From Hydrogenophaga sp. 2FB (GTDB taxonomy: Bacteria > Pseudomonadota > Gammaproteobacteria > Burkholderiales > Burkholderiaceae_C): a DNA stretch of 64,000 nucleotides. The position numbers and the translations under genes were made by a program. Location: contig NZ_SCML01000033.1 in NCBI RefSeq assembly GCF_005503365.1, positions 1-64,000 on the forward strand. Reading direction: 5' to 3'. This document shows, piece by piece, positions 7,435-16,404 of the stretch; within the stretch, counting starts at the first letter, position 1; each line of letters begins with the position of its first letter. The notes beneath the pieces were generated by a model that saw only the letters and a program-made list of their open reading frames with translations, was not told the origin of the DNA and did no database searches.

Positions 7435-8577
7435 CTAGGGCAACGGAATCAAGATCTTGAAGTCCGTCTGGTTCGGCACGCTCTCACACTCGATCAAGCC
7501 ATGGTGCTGCTGAACAAAAGTCTGTGCCAGCGTCAGCCCCAGGCCGGACCCACCATCGCGCCCCGACACCAGCGGGAAAAAGATGCGGTCCTTGATCGAG
7601 TCTGGAACGCCAGGCCCGTTGTCGATCACATGCAATTCCAGTGCCAGCCGATAGCGCTGCTTGCCAAACGTTACCTGTCGGCCAATGCGCGTGCGAAACA
7701 CGATGCGCGCATCGCCCGCGGCAATGCGTTGACCCAGCGCCTGCGCCGCGTTGTGCGCGATGTTGAGCACCGCCTGAATGAGCTGCTCGCGATCGCCGCG
7801 AAACTCGGGGATGGACGTGTCGTAGTCGCGCACGACCTTCAAGCCCTTGGGGAATTCGGCCAGGATCAGCGAGCGCACACGCTCACAAACTTCATGGATG
7901 TTCACGTCACCCACCACATGCGGGCGGCGGTGCGGCGCGAGCAGTCGGTCCACCAAGGATTGAAGCCGGTCGGCCTCATGGATGATGACCTGCGTGTATT
8001 CGATCAGCTCACGCGACTCCAGGTCCATCTGCAGCAGTTGCGCCGCGCCGCGGATGCCGCCGAGCGGGTTCTTGATCTCGTGCGCCAGGTTGCGGATGAG
8101 CTCCTTGTTCGCCTGAGCCTGGTCGATCAGGCGCTCCTCGCGCTCCTGCCGCGCCTGCTGCTCCAGCGGCAACAACTCCACGATCACTTCACCCGGGTTG
8201 TCCGTCTGCGCGACCACCACGTGCACGGGCAATGTGTCGTGGTTCAGCCGCTTGAGCCAGGCGTCATAGCGCAAGGCGGCGAACTGGTTGCCGCTCGCGC
8301 CTTGCAAAGCGCTCTCCAACTGCGCGGGTTCGGTGAAGCAGGTCTGCAACATGGAGCCCGCGATGCTGCGGCGGGACATGCCCAGTGCATCCTCCAAAGC
8401 CGCATTGGCAAAGAGCACACGGCCTTGTGGATCGACGACGGCCACCAGGGTCGCCAGCAGGTCGAGCGCCTGGAACTGCGATGGCGCGAAAGATTTGCGC
8501 GTTTCGACGGGGCCGTTGGGCTGAGCAGCGGCGTGCTCGGCAGCGGAATGGGGTGAGGGAGCGTTGGGCTTTTTCAA
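7435..8577 (-). CDS. ntrB: Nitrogen sensor kinase NtrB
   Basis: This cytoplasmic two-component histidine kinase and phosphatase controls NtrC under signals from the PII protein. The 380 residues hold an N-terminal PAS domain (about 40-125), the H-box NLAHEIKNP with His166, and a C-terminal ATPase domain with an N-box (NIAHNAAQAL), DNGPGVP and GSGLGL. There is no membrane segment, as expected for NtrB. The gene is five bases from the upstream secreted-protein gene and directly precedes ntrC, so the two are cotranscribed. Confidence 0.96.
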   Translation of the reverse strand: MKKPNAPSPHSAAEHAAAQPNGPVETRKSFAPSQFQALDLLATLVAVVDPQGRVLFANAALEDALGMSRRSIAGSMLQTCFTEPAQLESALQGASGNQFAALRYDAWLKRLNHDTLPVHVVVAQTDNPGEVIVELLPLEQQARQEREERLIDQAQANKELIRNLAHEIKNPLGGIRGAAQLLQMDLESRELIEYTQVIIHEADRLQSLVDRLLAPHRRPHVVGDVNIHEVCERVRSLILAEFPKGLKVVRDYDTSIPEFRGDREQLIQAVLNIAHNAAQALGQRIAAGDARIVFRTRIGRQVTFGKQRYRLALELHVIDNGPGVPDSIKDRIFFPLVSGRDGGSGLGLTLAQTFVQQHHGLIECESVPNQTDFKILIPLP

Positions 8578-8582
8578 GCCAC

Positions 8583-9110
8583 TTATTTTGCGGTAGAACC
8601 GACCGCGTTGGCGGAACCCGGCAAGCGGCTCAGTTCGCGCTGAAGGCCTGCGACATCGCTTTCGGCGCGCGCCACGGCCGCCTTGAGTTCGGCCACGCGA
8701 TCCAGGTAACGCTGGTAGTTGCGCGATTCAATGCCCTGTTTCTCGGGCTCGCCATTGGCGTACTCCTTGCGCGCCTGGGCGAGGCGCTCTTCGGCCTTGC
8801 GCATCTCGGCTTCAAGAATGGCCCGAGCGTCGCTGTCGCGCGCGCGCTGCGCAGCCGGGTCAACACGGTCGTTGCCACCGCTGCTGCGGGCGGAGGCCAC
8901 AGGGGTGCTGCTGCGCGCGGCCGTGGGCTTGGTGCCCTCGATGATGGTGATGTTGCCGCCGTCCATCACCGTGCAGCCCTTGGCCTTGGCCACCGCGGGG
9001 TCGTTGGTGTACTCGTTGCCGCAGCGGTAGATACGCGCCTGGGCATGCACCTGCAAAACGCACAAGGCCAGGGCAGCAACCGCCAGTGACCGGATCGTGA
9101 GGAAAGGCAT
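8583..9110 (-). CDS. Secreted DUF4124-like protein between glnA and ntrB
   Basis: This is a 175-residue exported protein of unknown function. Residues 1-23 are a signal peptide ending in VHAQA. A short IYRCGNEYTND segment like DUF4124 domains follows, then a Ser/Ala-rich linker and a C-terminal charged coiled coil (about 95-165). The ATG at 9110 is preferred over an upstream in-frame ATG (9131) because it starts the signal peptide directly. Its place between glnA and ntrB is common in Comamonadaceae to my knowledge, but no role in nitrogen control is known. Confidence 0.75.
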   Translation of the reverse strand: MPFLTIRSLAVAALALCVLQVHAQARIYRCGNEYTNDPAVAKAKGCTVMDGGNITIIEGTKPTAARSSTPVASARSSGGNDRVDPAAQRARDSDARAILEAEMRKAEERLAQARKEYANGEPEKQGIESRNYQRYLDRVAELKAAVARAESDVAGLQRELSRLPGSANAVGSTAK

Positions 9111-9250
9111 CGGGTTCAAGGTGAGATCCATCCAGGGGGCATTTCGATAGGGGTGCCAACGCTCGAAAAAGCGAATTTCAGTATGACCGAAAAGCCCCGG
9201 AAAAGTGCCATGTCGGCACCCGAACGGTGGCGATTGACCGCCCGATCAAC

Positions 9251-9276
9251 AAAAAAGGGCCGCTTGCGCGGCCCCT
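9251..9276 (-). terminator. Rho-independent terminator of glnA
   Basis: A seven-base-pair stem (GGGCCGC/GCGGCCC) with a four-base loop is followed on the minus strand by six T residues. It lies 45 bases after the glnA stop and separates glnA from the ntrBC group, so the latter needs readthrough or its own promoter. Confidence 0.85.
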
Positions 9277-9320
9277 TTGGGCAAGTCTGCAAAGGCAGCC
9301 CGGCCATGCCGGGCACACCA

Positions 9321-10736
9321 TCACAGGCTGTAGTACATGTCGAATTCAACCGGGTGCGGCGCCATGCGGAAACGCGTGACTTCACCCATCTTGAGTTCGA
9401 TGTAGGCGTCGAGCATGGAATCGGTGAACACACCGCCCTTGGTCAGGAAGCTTCGGTCCTTGTCGAGGTACTCCAGCGCCTGGTCAAGGCTGTGGCACAC
9501 GGTCGGCACCAACTTGTCTTCTTCCGGCGGCAGGTGGTACAGATCCTTGGTGGCGGCTTCGCCAGGATGGATCTTGTTTTCCACGCCGTCCAGGCCGGCC
9601 ATCATCAGCGCCGAGAAACACAGGTACGGGTTGGCCGAAGGATCGGGGAAACGCGCTTCGATGCGGCGGCCCTTGGGATTGGCCACATACGGAATGCGGA
9701 TCGAGGCCGAGCGGTTGCGGGCCGAGTAGGCCAGCTTCACCGGGGCTTCGAAGCCAGGCACCAGGCGCTTGTACGAGTTCGTGCCGGGGTTGGTGATGGC
9801 GTTGAGCGCACGGGCGTGCTTGATGATGCCGCCCACGTAGTACAGCGCGAAATCGCTCAGGCCGGCATAGCCGTCGCCTGCGAAGAGGTTCTTGCCGTCT
9901 TTCCAGATCGACTGGTGCACGTGCATGCCGCTGCCGTTGTCGCCGGCGTACGGCTTGGGCATGAAGGTCGCGGTCTTGCCGTAGGCGTTGGCGACGTTCC
10001 ACACCACGTACTTGAGCACCTGCGTCCAGTCGGCGCGCTCGACCAGCGTGCTGAAACGCGTGCCGATTTCGTTCTGGCCAGCACCCGCCACTTCGTGGTG
10101 GAACACTTCAACAGGAATGCCCAGCGATTCGAGGATCAGGGACATTTCGGCGCGCATGTCTTGCGTGCTGTCGACCGGGGGCACGGGGAAGTAGCCGCCC
10201 TTGACGGTGGGACGGTGGCCGCGGTTGCCGCCTTCGAGCTTGGCGCCGCTGTTCCAGGGTGCTTCGTACTCTTCAATCTCGCACATCACGCGACCGGGTT
10301 CGTTGCTCCAGCGCACGCCGTCGAAGATGAAGAATTCGGGTTCCGGTCCGAAGAAGGCGGTGTCGCCCAGGCCAGAGGCCTTCAGGTAGGCTTCGGCGCG
10401 CTTGGCGATGGAGCGCGGGTCACGGTCGTAGGCCTTGCCGTCGCCGGGTTCGATCACGTCGCACTGCAGGAACAGCGTGGTTTCTTCGAAGAAAGGATCG
10501 ATGTTGGCGGTGTTCGGGTCGGGCATGAGCTGCATGTCCGAGGCTTCGATGCCCTTCCAGCCAGCCACCGAAGAACCGTCGAACGCATGGCCCGAGCTGA
10601 ACTTGTCTTCGTCGAAGTGAGACACAGGCACGGTGACGTGCTGCTCCTTGCCCCGGGTGTCTGTGAAACGGAAGTCAACGAATTTCACTTCGTTGTCTTT
10701 CACCATTTGCATCACGTCTGCGACGGTCTTGGCCAT
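9321..10736 (-). CDS. glnA: Glutamine synthetase type I
   Basis: GlnA makes glutamine from glutamate, ammonia and ATP and works as a dodecamer. The 471-residue protein matches GSI-beta throughout. It has NRSASIRIP, the active-site [12 protein letters not shown] region and, near residue 400, [10 protein letters not shown] with the tyrosine that GlnE adenylylates to silence the enzyme. The start is ATG 10736 with AGGAG eight bases upstream; a TTG just before it is ignored. Upstream lie a sigma-54 promoter and NtrC-type sites, so expression should rise on nitrogen limitation. Confidence 0.97.
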   Translation of the reverse strand: MAKTVADVMQMVKDNEVKFVDFRFTDTRGKEQHVTVPVSHFDEDKFSSGHAFDGSSVAGWKGIEASDMQLMPDPNTANIDPFFEETTLFLQCDVIEPGDGKAYDRDPRSIAKRAEAYLKASGLGDTAFFGPEPEFFIFDGVRWSNEPGRVMCEIEEYEAPWNSGAKLEGGNRGHRPTVKGGYFPVPPVDSTQDMRAEMSLILESLGIPVEVFHHEVAGAGQNEIGTRFSTLVERADWTQVLKYVVWNVANAYGKTATFMPKPYAGDNGSGMHVHQSIWKDGKNLFAGDGYAGLSDFALYYVGGIIKHARALNAITNPGTNSYKRLVPGFEAPVKLAYSARNRSASIRIPYVANPKGRRIEARFPDPSANPYLCFSALMMAGLDGVENKIHPGEAATKDLYHLPPEEDKLVPTVCHSLDQALEYLDKDRSFLTKGGVFTDSMLDAYIELKMGEVTRFRMAPHPVEFDMYYSL

Positions 10737-10790
10737 CAAAAATACTCCTGTAGCTGGGTGAGTGAAAACTGAAATCGACTCGGGTGATAA

Positions 10791-10805
10791 GCAGAATTTG
10801 TGCCA
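10791..10805 (-). promoter_or_regulatory. Sigma-54 promoter of glnA
   Basis: The minus strand reads TGGCAC-N5-CTGC, with the required GG-N10-GC spacing and one mismatch to the TGGCAC-N5-TTGC consensus. Transcription would start near 10779, about 40 bases before the glnA start codon. NtrC-type sites lie about 155-185 bases upstream. Confidence 0.8.
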
Positions 10806-10960
10806 CAGGATGGTTCACGCGCCTGCAAACGGATCACCGACGAAACGGTCGGCGGCGATTATGGCGCAGGCAGCGCGCCATAAAGGTTCGGCGCAGGACT
10901 TCTTGCCCCGCGATGGCCCTTGGCAGCACGAAGTTGCCCTGTCTCAACGCCCCAATTCAG

Positions 10961-10990
10961 TGCGCGCCCTGGATGCACCAAATTGATGCA
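10961..10990. promoter_or_regulatory. Two overlapping NtrC-type sites
   Basis: TGCACCAAATTGATGCA (10974-10990) matches the NtrC consensus TGCACC-N5-GGTGCA with one change. A second, weaker TGC-N11-GCA (10961-10977) overlaps it. The position upstream of the glnA sigma-54 promoter is the usual enhancer arrangement. Binding is inferred. Confidence 0.7.
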
Positions 10991-10992
10991 TA

Positions 10993-11808
10993 TTAAGGCC
11001 GCACCATTTCGGGGCCCAATCGGGCACCATATGCCGCCAGCCCCTCGAGCAACTGGGGATACGCCGCGCTCACCGCCTCGGCAGCGCCCTTGACGCCCAG
11101 TTCGATGTGGCGGCCAAACTCGGGATGGTCCACGCTGGGCAAGCTGAACACCTTGACCGGGTGATCGCGCTCGATCCGCTCCATCAGCGGCGTCAGCAGC
11201 GCTTCCATCGCGCCGAACACGATCACCGAGCGCTCCTGCCAAGTGCCTTGGCGATGGAAAGCCGCGTATTGCGTGTCCAGCACACCTTCGATCATGGGCC
11301 AGGCCATGACGGGAAACCCGGGCACGAAATGCACCTGCCCGCCACCCGCGCCATCGCACGTGAAGCCCGGTATGCGGTTGTAGGGGTTGGGGATGATGCG
11401 GGCGCCCATCGGAAACACCCCCATGTTGAAGCGGTGCACGTTGTCGGCACGCTCGGCATCGAACACCTCGCCGCGCTCGGCTGCCGTCTCGCGCATGCGG
11501 GCTTCAATCAGCAGCTTTGCTTCAGGGTGCAATGCCAGGTCCACACCCAAAGCCGCCGCAGCGCATTGGCGGGTGTGGTCGTCTGGCGTGGCGCCAATGC
11601 CACCGCAGCAAAACACGGCATCGCCTCCGGCAAAGGCTTCGCGCAGCGCAGCCGTGATGCGCTCGCGATCGTCGCCCACCAGCCGCATCCAGGACAGGGA
11701 GAGCCCCCGTTGCGCCAACATCTCGATCACTTTGGGCAAATGCTTGTCGCTGCGCTTGCCGGAAAGAATTTCATCGCCGACGATGATCAGGCCGAAGTCT
11801 GGCGTCAT
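10993..11808 (-). CDS. CinA-like molybdopterin-binding domain protein
   Basis: This 271-residue protein consists of a MoCF-biosynthesis fold like the N-terminal half of CinA. It starts FGLIIVGDEILSGK and has CGGIGATPDDHTRQ and an N-P-Y-N-R-I-P-G-F segment. It lacks the C-terminal nicotinamide-nucleotide amidohydrolase domain of full CinA, as do many proteobacterial homologues. The function is uncertain; FAD or ADP-ribose pyrophosphatase activity has been reported for relatives. The start overlaps the stop of the EI24 gene, suggesting a two-gene operon. Confidence 0.85.
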   Translation of the reverse strand: MTPDFGLIIVGDEILSGKRSDKHLPKVIEMLAQRGLSLSWMRLVGDDRERITAALREAFAGGDAVFCCGGIGATPDDHTRQCAAAALGVDLALHPEAKLLIEARMRETAAERGEVFDAERADNVHRFNMGVFPMGARIIPNPYNRIPGFTCDGAGGGQVHFVPGFPVMAWPMIEGVLDTQYAAFHRQGTWQERSVIVFGAMEALLTPLMERIERDHPVKVFSLPSVDHPEFGRHIELGVKGAAEAVSAAYPQLLEGLAAYGARLGPEMVRP

Positions 11809-12692
11809 GGTTGCACGGGTGGCTGGTTGAGAGAGGGTCCGGCGGCGGACGGTTCAAGCGCCTCGACCACAGGTGCTGCGACCTGCGCGTCAGGGGGCGT
11901 ATGCGCCCGCAGGCGCTGCAGCATCGCGAGCGTGAAGTGCGCGAACCAGAGGGACGCGAAGGCGAACACCAGGGTGTAGATCCAGATCGCCACCGGGATC
12001 AACAAGGGAGCCAAGGCGATGAACATGGCACCCGATGCCCACAGCAGGCTGGGCGCCGCACCCAGATAGCCACAGAGCACACCCATGAGCAGCAAGCTGC
12101 CGCGGTGACGCCGCACGATGGACCTGCGCTCCTCGGCGCTGGCGTGCGAAGCAAGCGCGTCGAAGGCAAACACGCGGTAGGTCAACCAACCCCAGATCAG
12201 GGGCGGCAGGATCAGCACCAGGGGTGGCACCAGCCACAAAGGCATGGACACCACCAGCGCCACGATCGCCAGCAGCGTGGAACCCAGCGGCCACAACACG
12301 CTGGCCAACAGCGTGCCGCCCCGCTTGCGTTCCAGGCTAGGGAAGCGCCGCTGCGCCACCAGGTCGACCATGAAGGGCGTCATGAACATGGCGACCAGCA
12401 GCAGGCACAACAGCACGATGACCGGCGTCGCCATCACCAGCACCAGCAGCGGTGCAAACACGGTACGAAGCGAGCCCAGACCTATCCGCTCCAGCCACCC
12501 CAGAAACGCCTGCAGCAGGTCAAACGCGTCCAGCCAGGAAGCCACAGCGGTCACCGCGCCTTCCCAGAAAAAGTAGCCCAGGCCAAACGACAGCAGGACC
12601 ATCAGGATGAGCGGCAAGAAAGACAACGCGATCACGCGCGGATGCACGCAATACGCGACGGCACGCCAGAAAGAATCGAACAACTGCGACAT
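11805..12692 (-). CDS. EI24-domain (CysZ-like) membrane protein
   Basis: This 295-residue inner-membrane protein has an EI24 domain. Hydrophobic segments are clear at about 18-43, 70-110, 140-175 and 200-250. A Pro/Ala-rich cytoplasmic tail (about 265-295) follows. Family members include the sulfate transporter CysZ, but sequence alone does not assign sulfate here. It overlaps the downstream CinA-like gene by four bases and is divergent from the hydrolase at 12725, with only 32 bases between, so promoters must overlap the coding ends. Confidence 0.82.
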   Translation of the reverse strand: MSQLFDSFWRAVAYCVHPRVIALSFLPLILMVLLSFGLGYFFWEGAVTAVASWLDAFDLLQAFLGWLERIGLGSLRTVFAPLLVLVMATPVIVLLCLLLVAMFMTPFMVDLVAQRRFPSLERKRGGTLLASVLWPLGSTLLAIVALVVSMPLWLVPPLVLILPPLIWGWLTYRVFAFDALASHASAEERRSIVRRHRGSLLLMGVLCGYLGAAPSLLWASGAMFIALAPLLIPVAIWIYTLVFAFASLWFAHFTLAMLQRLRAHTPPDAQVAAPVVEALEPSAAGPSLNQPPVQP

Positions 12693-12724
12693 GCCGACGA
12701 GAATACAGCAGCTAGGATGGCTTC

Positions 12725-13537
12725 ATGAAGCGCATCGACATCGCAGGCATCGGGCTGGAAGTGGCCCATGTTCCAGGCCCCACCGACAAAACACCACTGG
12801 TTTTTCTGCACGAAGGCTTGGGCAGCGTTGCCATGTGGCAGCAACGCGGCCAACACTGGCCCACCGAACTGTGCGCGGCCACGCAACGGGCCGGCTGGAT
12901 CTTCTCGCGCAGAGGCTATGGGCAGTCCGATCCCGTGGCCGATGTGCGCGGTGAACCTCGCTGGAGCGGCGAATGGCACATCGGCCGCCACGAGCCCGAC
13001 TACATGCACCACGAGGCCTGGCAGGTGCTGCCCCAACTCCTGGAAAAGCTCGGCACGGCCCAACCGGTGCTCATCGGGCATTCGGACGGCGCCACCATCG
13101 CACTCCTGCATGCCAGTCGCGAACCGGTCGCGGCTTGCGTGGCCATCGCGCCGCACGCCTTCGTCGAAGATGTATCGCTGCACGCGATCGCGCGAGCCAA
13201 GACCGAGTACGAAAACCCCTCCGGTACTTTGCGCCAACGCTTGGGACGCTACCATGCCGACGTCGACAACGCGTTCTGGCAATGGAACGATGTCTGGCTC
13301 AGCCCGGCTTTTCGGGCATTTGACATCCGCGCCCAATGCCAGACCATCACAGCCCCCCTGTTGCTGGTGCAAGGCCTTGAAGATGAGTACGGCACGCTCG
13401 CGCAACTGCGGGAAATCGCTCAGGCCGCTCCTCACGCACAACGCGTTGAACTGCCCCAATGCGGCCACAGCCCGCACCGGGACCAACCCGCCGCGCTGAC
13501 CACCGCCATCGTGGACTTTCTTGCAGATGTCGCTTGA
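12725..13537 (+). CDS. Alpha/beta-fold hydrolase
   Basis: This 270-residue cytoplasmic hydrolase has the alpha/beta fold. It shows an oxyanion-loop HEGLGS (29-34), the nucleophile elbow GHSDGA with Ser120, an acid in the QGLEDEYGT turn and a late His in CGHSPH. The Asp after the nucleophile is typical of the BioH/esterase-like group around MhpC-type hydrolases. The substrate cannot be told. It is divergent from the EI24 gene and not part of a clear operon. The following 224 bases hold no gene; only A/T-rich promoter-like DNA is seen there. Confidence 0.85.
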   Translation: MKRIDIAGIGLEVAHVPGPTDKTPLVFLHEGLGSVAMWQQRGQHWPTELCAATQRAGWIFSRRGYGQSDPVADVRGEPRWSGEWHIGRHEPDYMHHEAWQVLPQLLEKLGTAQPVLIGHSDGATIALLHASREPVAACVAIAPHAFVEDVSLHAIARAKTEYENPSGTLRQRLGRYHADVDNAFWQWNDVWLSPAFRAFDIRAQCQTITAPLLLVQGLEDEYGTLAQLREIAQAAPHAQRVELPQCGHSPHRDQPAALTTAIVDFLADVA

Positions 13538-13761
13538 ATAGTCGGCTCGAGGATGGTCGGTGCGTCAGGGCTTAGGCACAATTCATACATTCATTCACAC
13601 GGCACCCCGCCCTGGAATATGCATTAATTCTTTAGGATTCATGGAGCGCGCAAGCACTGCGAAATCGCGCGGAAACCCCAAGAAGTTCACGGCGCGTGTT
13701 CGGTGGAATTCCTGACGGCACCATACACTTTGATACAACTCGACGACACCGGCTTCATCAC

Positions 13762-14490
13762 ATGAACAACTGGCTCAACCCATGGCTGCTTGCCGTGCTG
13801 GCACTGGCTCTGCTGGCGCTGGGGGCATTCCTGCACGGCGTTTGGGCCGACAAGCAGGCCCGGGAACGCCGTCGCATTCCCAAACATTGGCCTCTGAGCA
13901 CCCGCGCATTGGCCAATAGCGAAGAAGCACGCGTCTGGCATTGGCTAGCCCGGGCCTTTTACGACCACCACGTCATGATCAAACTGCCGGTCACTCGCTT
14001 CACGCTCCCGCGCGACCGTGAGCAAGGCATGGACTGGTACAAGCTGCTCGGGGGCGTCTATTGCACCTTCACCGTCTGCCGTGCGGATGGTCGCGTGATC
14101 GGCTGCCTGGATGTGCCGGGCAGCGCTGGGTTGCCACGCAGCACCCGTATGCTCAAGCACTCGCTGCTCACCCAATGCGGACTGCCCTACTGGGTGGTGC
14201 GTTCCAACAGCCTGCCCGCCGTGGCAGAAATTCGCGCCGAATTCCTGGGCGAATCCGCTCTGAACCATTCGATGCGCGAACGCGAAATGGAAGAGCGCGC
14301 GATCGTCGCTGCCCAAGCCAATTTGCGCACCGCCCTTACCCGCCAACGCAACAACCGCCACAGCGACTTCGGCCCACTGTCGAACTGGCCCAACAGCACC
14401 ACCGGCGATCCGCGCAGCGACTTCAATTCACAGTGGCAGGAGAACTCCTTCCTCATGCCGCTGGACAGCCGCAGGGGCGATCTGCTCTGA
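13762..14490 (+). CDS. DUF2726-like membrane-anchored protein
   Basis: This 242-residue protein has one N-terminal membrane segment (about 6-28), then a cytoplasmic domain like DUF2726. It includes LANSEEARVWHWLARAF, a hydrophobic sheet (GVYCTFTVCRADGRVIGCLDV) and LLTQCGLPYWVVRS. DUF2726 has a nuclease-like fold, but activity is unknown. The start is ATG 13762 because the membrane segment begins right after it; the 22 extra upstream residues look non-coding. It is a single gene, convergent with rsuA. Confidence 0.75.
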   Translation: MNNWLNPWLLAVLALALLALGAFLHGVWADKQARERRRIPKHWPLSTRALANSEEARVWHWLARAFYDHHVMIKLPVTRFTLPRDREQGMDWYKLLGGVYCTFTVCRADGRVIGCLDVPGSAGLPRSTRMLKHSLLTQCGLPYWVVRSNSLPAVAEIRAEFLGESALNHSMREREMEERAIVAAQANLRTALTRQRNNRHSDFGPLSNWPNSTTGDPRSDFNSQWQENSFLMPLDSRRGDLL

Positions 14491-14520
14491 GTCGGACCTG
14501 ATCCCAGGCGCAGGGATCGC

Positions 14521-15270
14521 TCACATCGGCGTTGCGCCAGCTTTCTGCGTCAACGCCTGCACTTCGCCAGGCGTCAGCCAACGCCATTGACCGGGCGGTA
14601 GCTCCGGCCCCAAAACCAGGCTCCCCATGGCAGACCGGTGCAGCGACTCCACCCGGTTGCCCACCGCGGCCACCATGCGCTTGACCTGGTGGTATTTGCC
14701 CTCGGTCAGCGTCATTCGCAAATGCAGGGCGCTCGGCGCTTCACAGGACTGGGCTCGTACCGGCTTTGGGTCATCATCCAGCACGACGCCCTCCAGCAAA
14801 CGGTCGAGCTGCTTCTGATCGATCGGGTGTTTGACCCCCGCCTCGTACACCTTGGGCACATGGTGACGTGGCGAAGTCATGCGGTGAATGAACTTGCCAT
14901 CGTCCGACAGCAACAGCAGACCCGTGGTGTCGTGGTCCAGCCGCCCAACCGCCTGCACGCCAGCGGCTGCACCGCCACCGCGCTGACGCAAGGGCCCAGG
15001 CAACAGGGTGTAGACACTGGGGTGCGCTCCCGGCTTGTGTGAGCACTCGAAACCCGCTGGCTTGTGCAACATGAGATACGCCCGCGCGTGGTATTCCCAG
15101 CGTTCGCCCTGCACCGAAAACACCAAACCTTCTTCTTCGAACGCCTCGGTCGCATCGATACACACCGAGCTATCGTGGCCCACCGTCACCAGTCCCTGCT
15201 GCACGAGACCGCTGCATATGCGCCGGGTGCCGAAGCCCTGAGAGAAAAGTATGTCTTGCAGTTGCATCAT
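14521..15270 (-). CDS. rsuA: 16S rRNA pseudouridine synthase, RsuA family
   Basis: This 249-residue enzyme isomerises a uridine in 16S rRNA (U516 in E. coli RsuA). An N-terminal S4 RNA-binding domain starts with ILFSQGFGTRR (about 7-17). The catalytic VGRLDHDTTGLLLLSDDG (about 108-125) carries the essential Asp, and EGKYHQVKRM follows near 200. RluB/E/F-type relatives share these motifs, so the exact target is inferred from length and similarity to RsuA. The tmRNA gene lies just upstream on the same strand. Confidence 0.85.
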   Translation of the reverse strand: MMQLQDILFSQGFGTRRICSGLVQQGLVTVGHDSSVCIDATEAFEEEGLVFSVQGERWEYHARAYLMLHKPAGFECSHKPGAHPSVYTLLPGPLRQRGGGAAAGVQAVGRLDHDTTGLLLLSDDGKFIHRMTSPRHHVPKVYEAGVKHPIDQKQLDRLLEGVVLDDDPKPVRAQSCEAPSALHLRMTLTEGKYHQVKRMVAAVGNRVESLHRSAMGSLVLGPELPPGQWRWLTPGEVQALTQKAGATPM

Positions 15271-15299
15271 CGTGAGGTTGGCGCTGTGGCGAGCGCGGT

Positions 15300-15334
15300 A
15301 AAAAGCCCGCCCGGCTATTCACCGGGCGGGCTTT
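15300..15334 (-). terminator. Rho-independent terminator after ssrA
   Basis: A 13-base-pair perfect stem (AAAGCCCGCCCGG paired with its complement) with a seven-base loop is followed by T residues on the minus strand, six bases after the tmRNA CCA end. It also isolates rsuA from ssrA transcription. Confidence 0.92.
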
Positions 15335-15340
15335 GGAGGA

Positions 15341-15717
15341 TGGTGGAGCTGGGGGGATTTGAACCCCCGTCCGCAAGCCTTCTTCGAGCAGTTCTACATG
15401 TGTAGCCGTCTGATTTGAGTCTCGCCGCCCGAGTCGCGCAGTGGCACGCTAAATGGGAAGCCAGCATCCTTGAATCTCACCCTGCGCCAAGGTGCCCGAC
15501 GCAGAGCCAGCCGATGTGAATTACCTCGCAGCCGGGAGATCTTGCGACCCCCTTGCCCAGCCCATCGGCCTGCTGTTGCGAGGCTCACCGGTGTTTAAGC
15601 GGCGAGTGCGAAACGTTCGTCGTTTGCAGTTGGTTTTTTTCTGCGGATTAACGAGGTGACAGAACCTCGACATGCCCTGCTGCGCGTCCGAACCCACGTC
15701 GAAACCGGTGCAGCCCC
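15341..15717 (-). ncRNA. ssrA: tmRNA (ssrA)
   Basis: tmRNA rescues ribosomes stalled on broken mRNA and tags the nascent peptide for proteolysis. The 377-base gene has a tRNA-like end: 5' GGGGCUG pairs with 3' CAGCUCC before the ACCA tail. A T-arm GGGGGTTCAAATCCCC is next to the 3' end. The tag reading frame is GCA AAC GAC GAA CGT TTC GCA CTC GCC GCT TAA (minus strand, 15627 down to 15595). It encodes ANDERFALAA, a known betaproteobacterial tag. The gene starts 12 bases after the gph stop codon and ends at a strong terminator. Confidence 0.97.
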
Positions 15718-15726
15718 AAGTCGTGA

Positions 15727-15753
15727 AGTTTAAGGCACATCCAGCAATTTCAA
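15727..15753 (-). promoter_or_regulatory. Possible ssrA promoter inside gph 3' end
   Basis: TTGAAA and TAAACT stand 15 bases apart on the minus strand, and TAAACT ends nine bases before the tmRNA 5' end. The -10 overlaps the gph stop codon. The spacer is shorter than the usual 17, so the assignment is weak. Confidence 0.35.
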
Positions 15754-16404
15754 GACTTGCATCGGCGAAGAGACCACAGCGTCCGCACCCCACGCAGATG
15801 CATCGGCCCCAGGACCCAGGTAACCGTAGCGTGCGGCAACGGTCCGCATGCCCGCAGCTTTGCCGGCGCGGATGTCGCGCTCATCGTCACCGACATAGAG
15901 GCACGCGCTGGGCGCCAACCCCAATCGGCGGGCGGCCTCCAGCAGAGGTTCGGGGTGCGGCTTGGAATGTGCCGTCGTATCACCGCTGATGACAACCGAA
16001 GCCGTTTCGAAGAGGTCCATAGACATCGTGATCGGCGTGGTAAACCGTTGCGCCTTGTTGGTCACCACACCCCACTGCATCCCAAGCCCAACCAGCAAGG
16101 CCAGCAGGTCCGTCACTTCATCAAACGGCCGGGTGCGCTGCGTGAGGCATGCGGCGTATTCGGCAAAGAACTCCTCCTTCAGCAGGTCGTACCCATCATG
16201 TTCGGGCGTGACATCAAATGCCGCACGCAACATGCCACGCGCACCCGACCCCGTGTGCGGCCTGTAGTGCTGCAGTGGAAGCGAAGACAAGCCTCGACGC
16301 ACACGCATCGCGTCTACGGCGGCACCCAGATCTGGCGCGCTGTCGATCAACGTCCCGTCCAGATCAAACAGCACACCCCGAACGCCTTGGAAGGTCTGCA
16401 TCAT
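15730..16404 (-). CDS. gph: Phosphoglycolate phosphatase
   Basis: This HAD-family phosphatase removes phosphate from 2-phosphoglycolate, formed in DNA repair or by Rubisco. The 224-residue protein has motif [14 protein letters not shown] (14-26), TNKAQRF with motif II Thr, KPHPEPL with motif III Lys, and motif IV GDDERD. The start ATG overlaps the stop of ubiG by four bases, forming a ubiG-gph operon. It is the closest homologue type to Gph, though other HAD phosphatases are hard to exclude. Confidence 0.88.
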   Translation of the reverse strand: MMQTFQGVRGVLFDLDGTLIDSAPDLGAAVDAMRVRRGLSSLPLQHYRPHTGSGARGMLRAAFDVTPEHDGYDLLKEEFFAEYAACLTQRTRPFDEVTDLLALLVGLGMQWGVVTNKAQRFTTPITMSMDLFETASVVISGDTTAHSKPHPEPLLEAARRLGLAPSACLYVGDDERDIRAGKAAGMRTVAARYGYLGPGADASAWGADAVVSSPMQVLKLLDVP

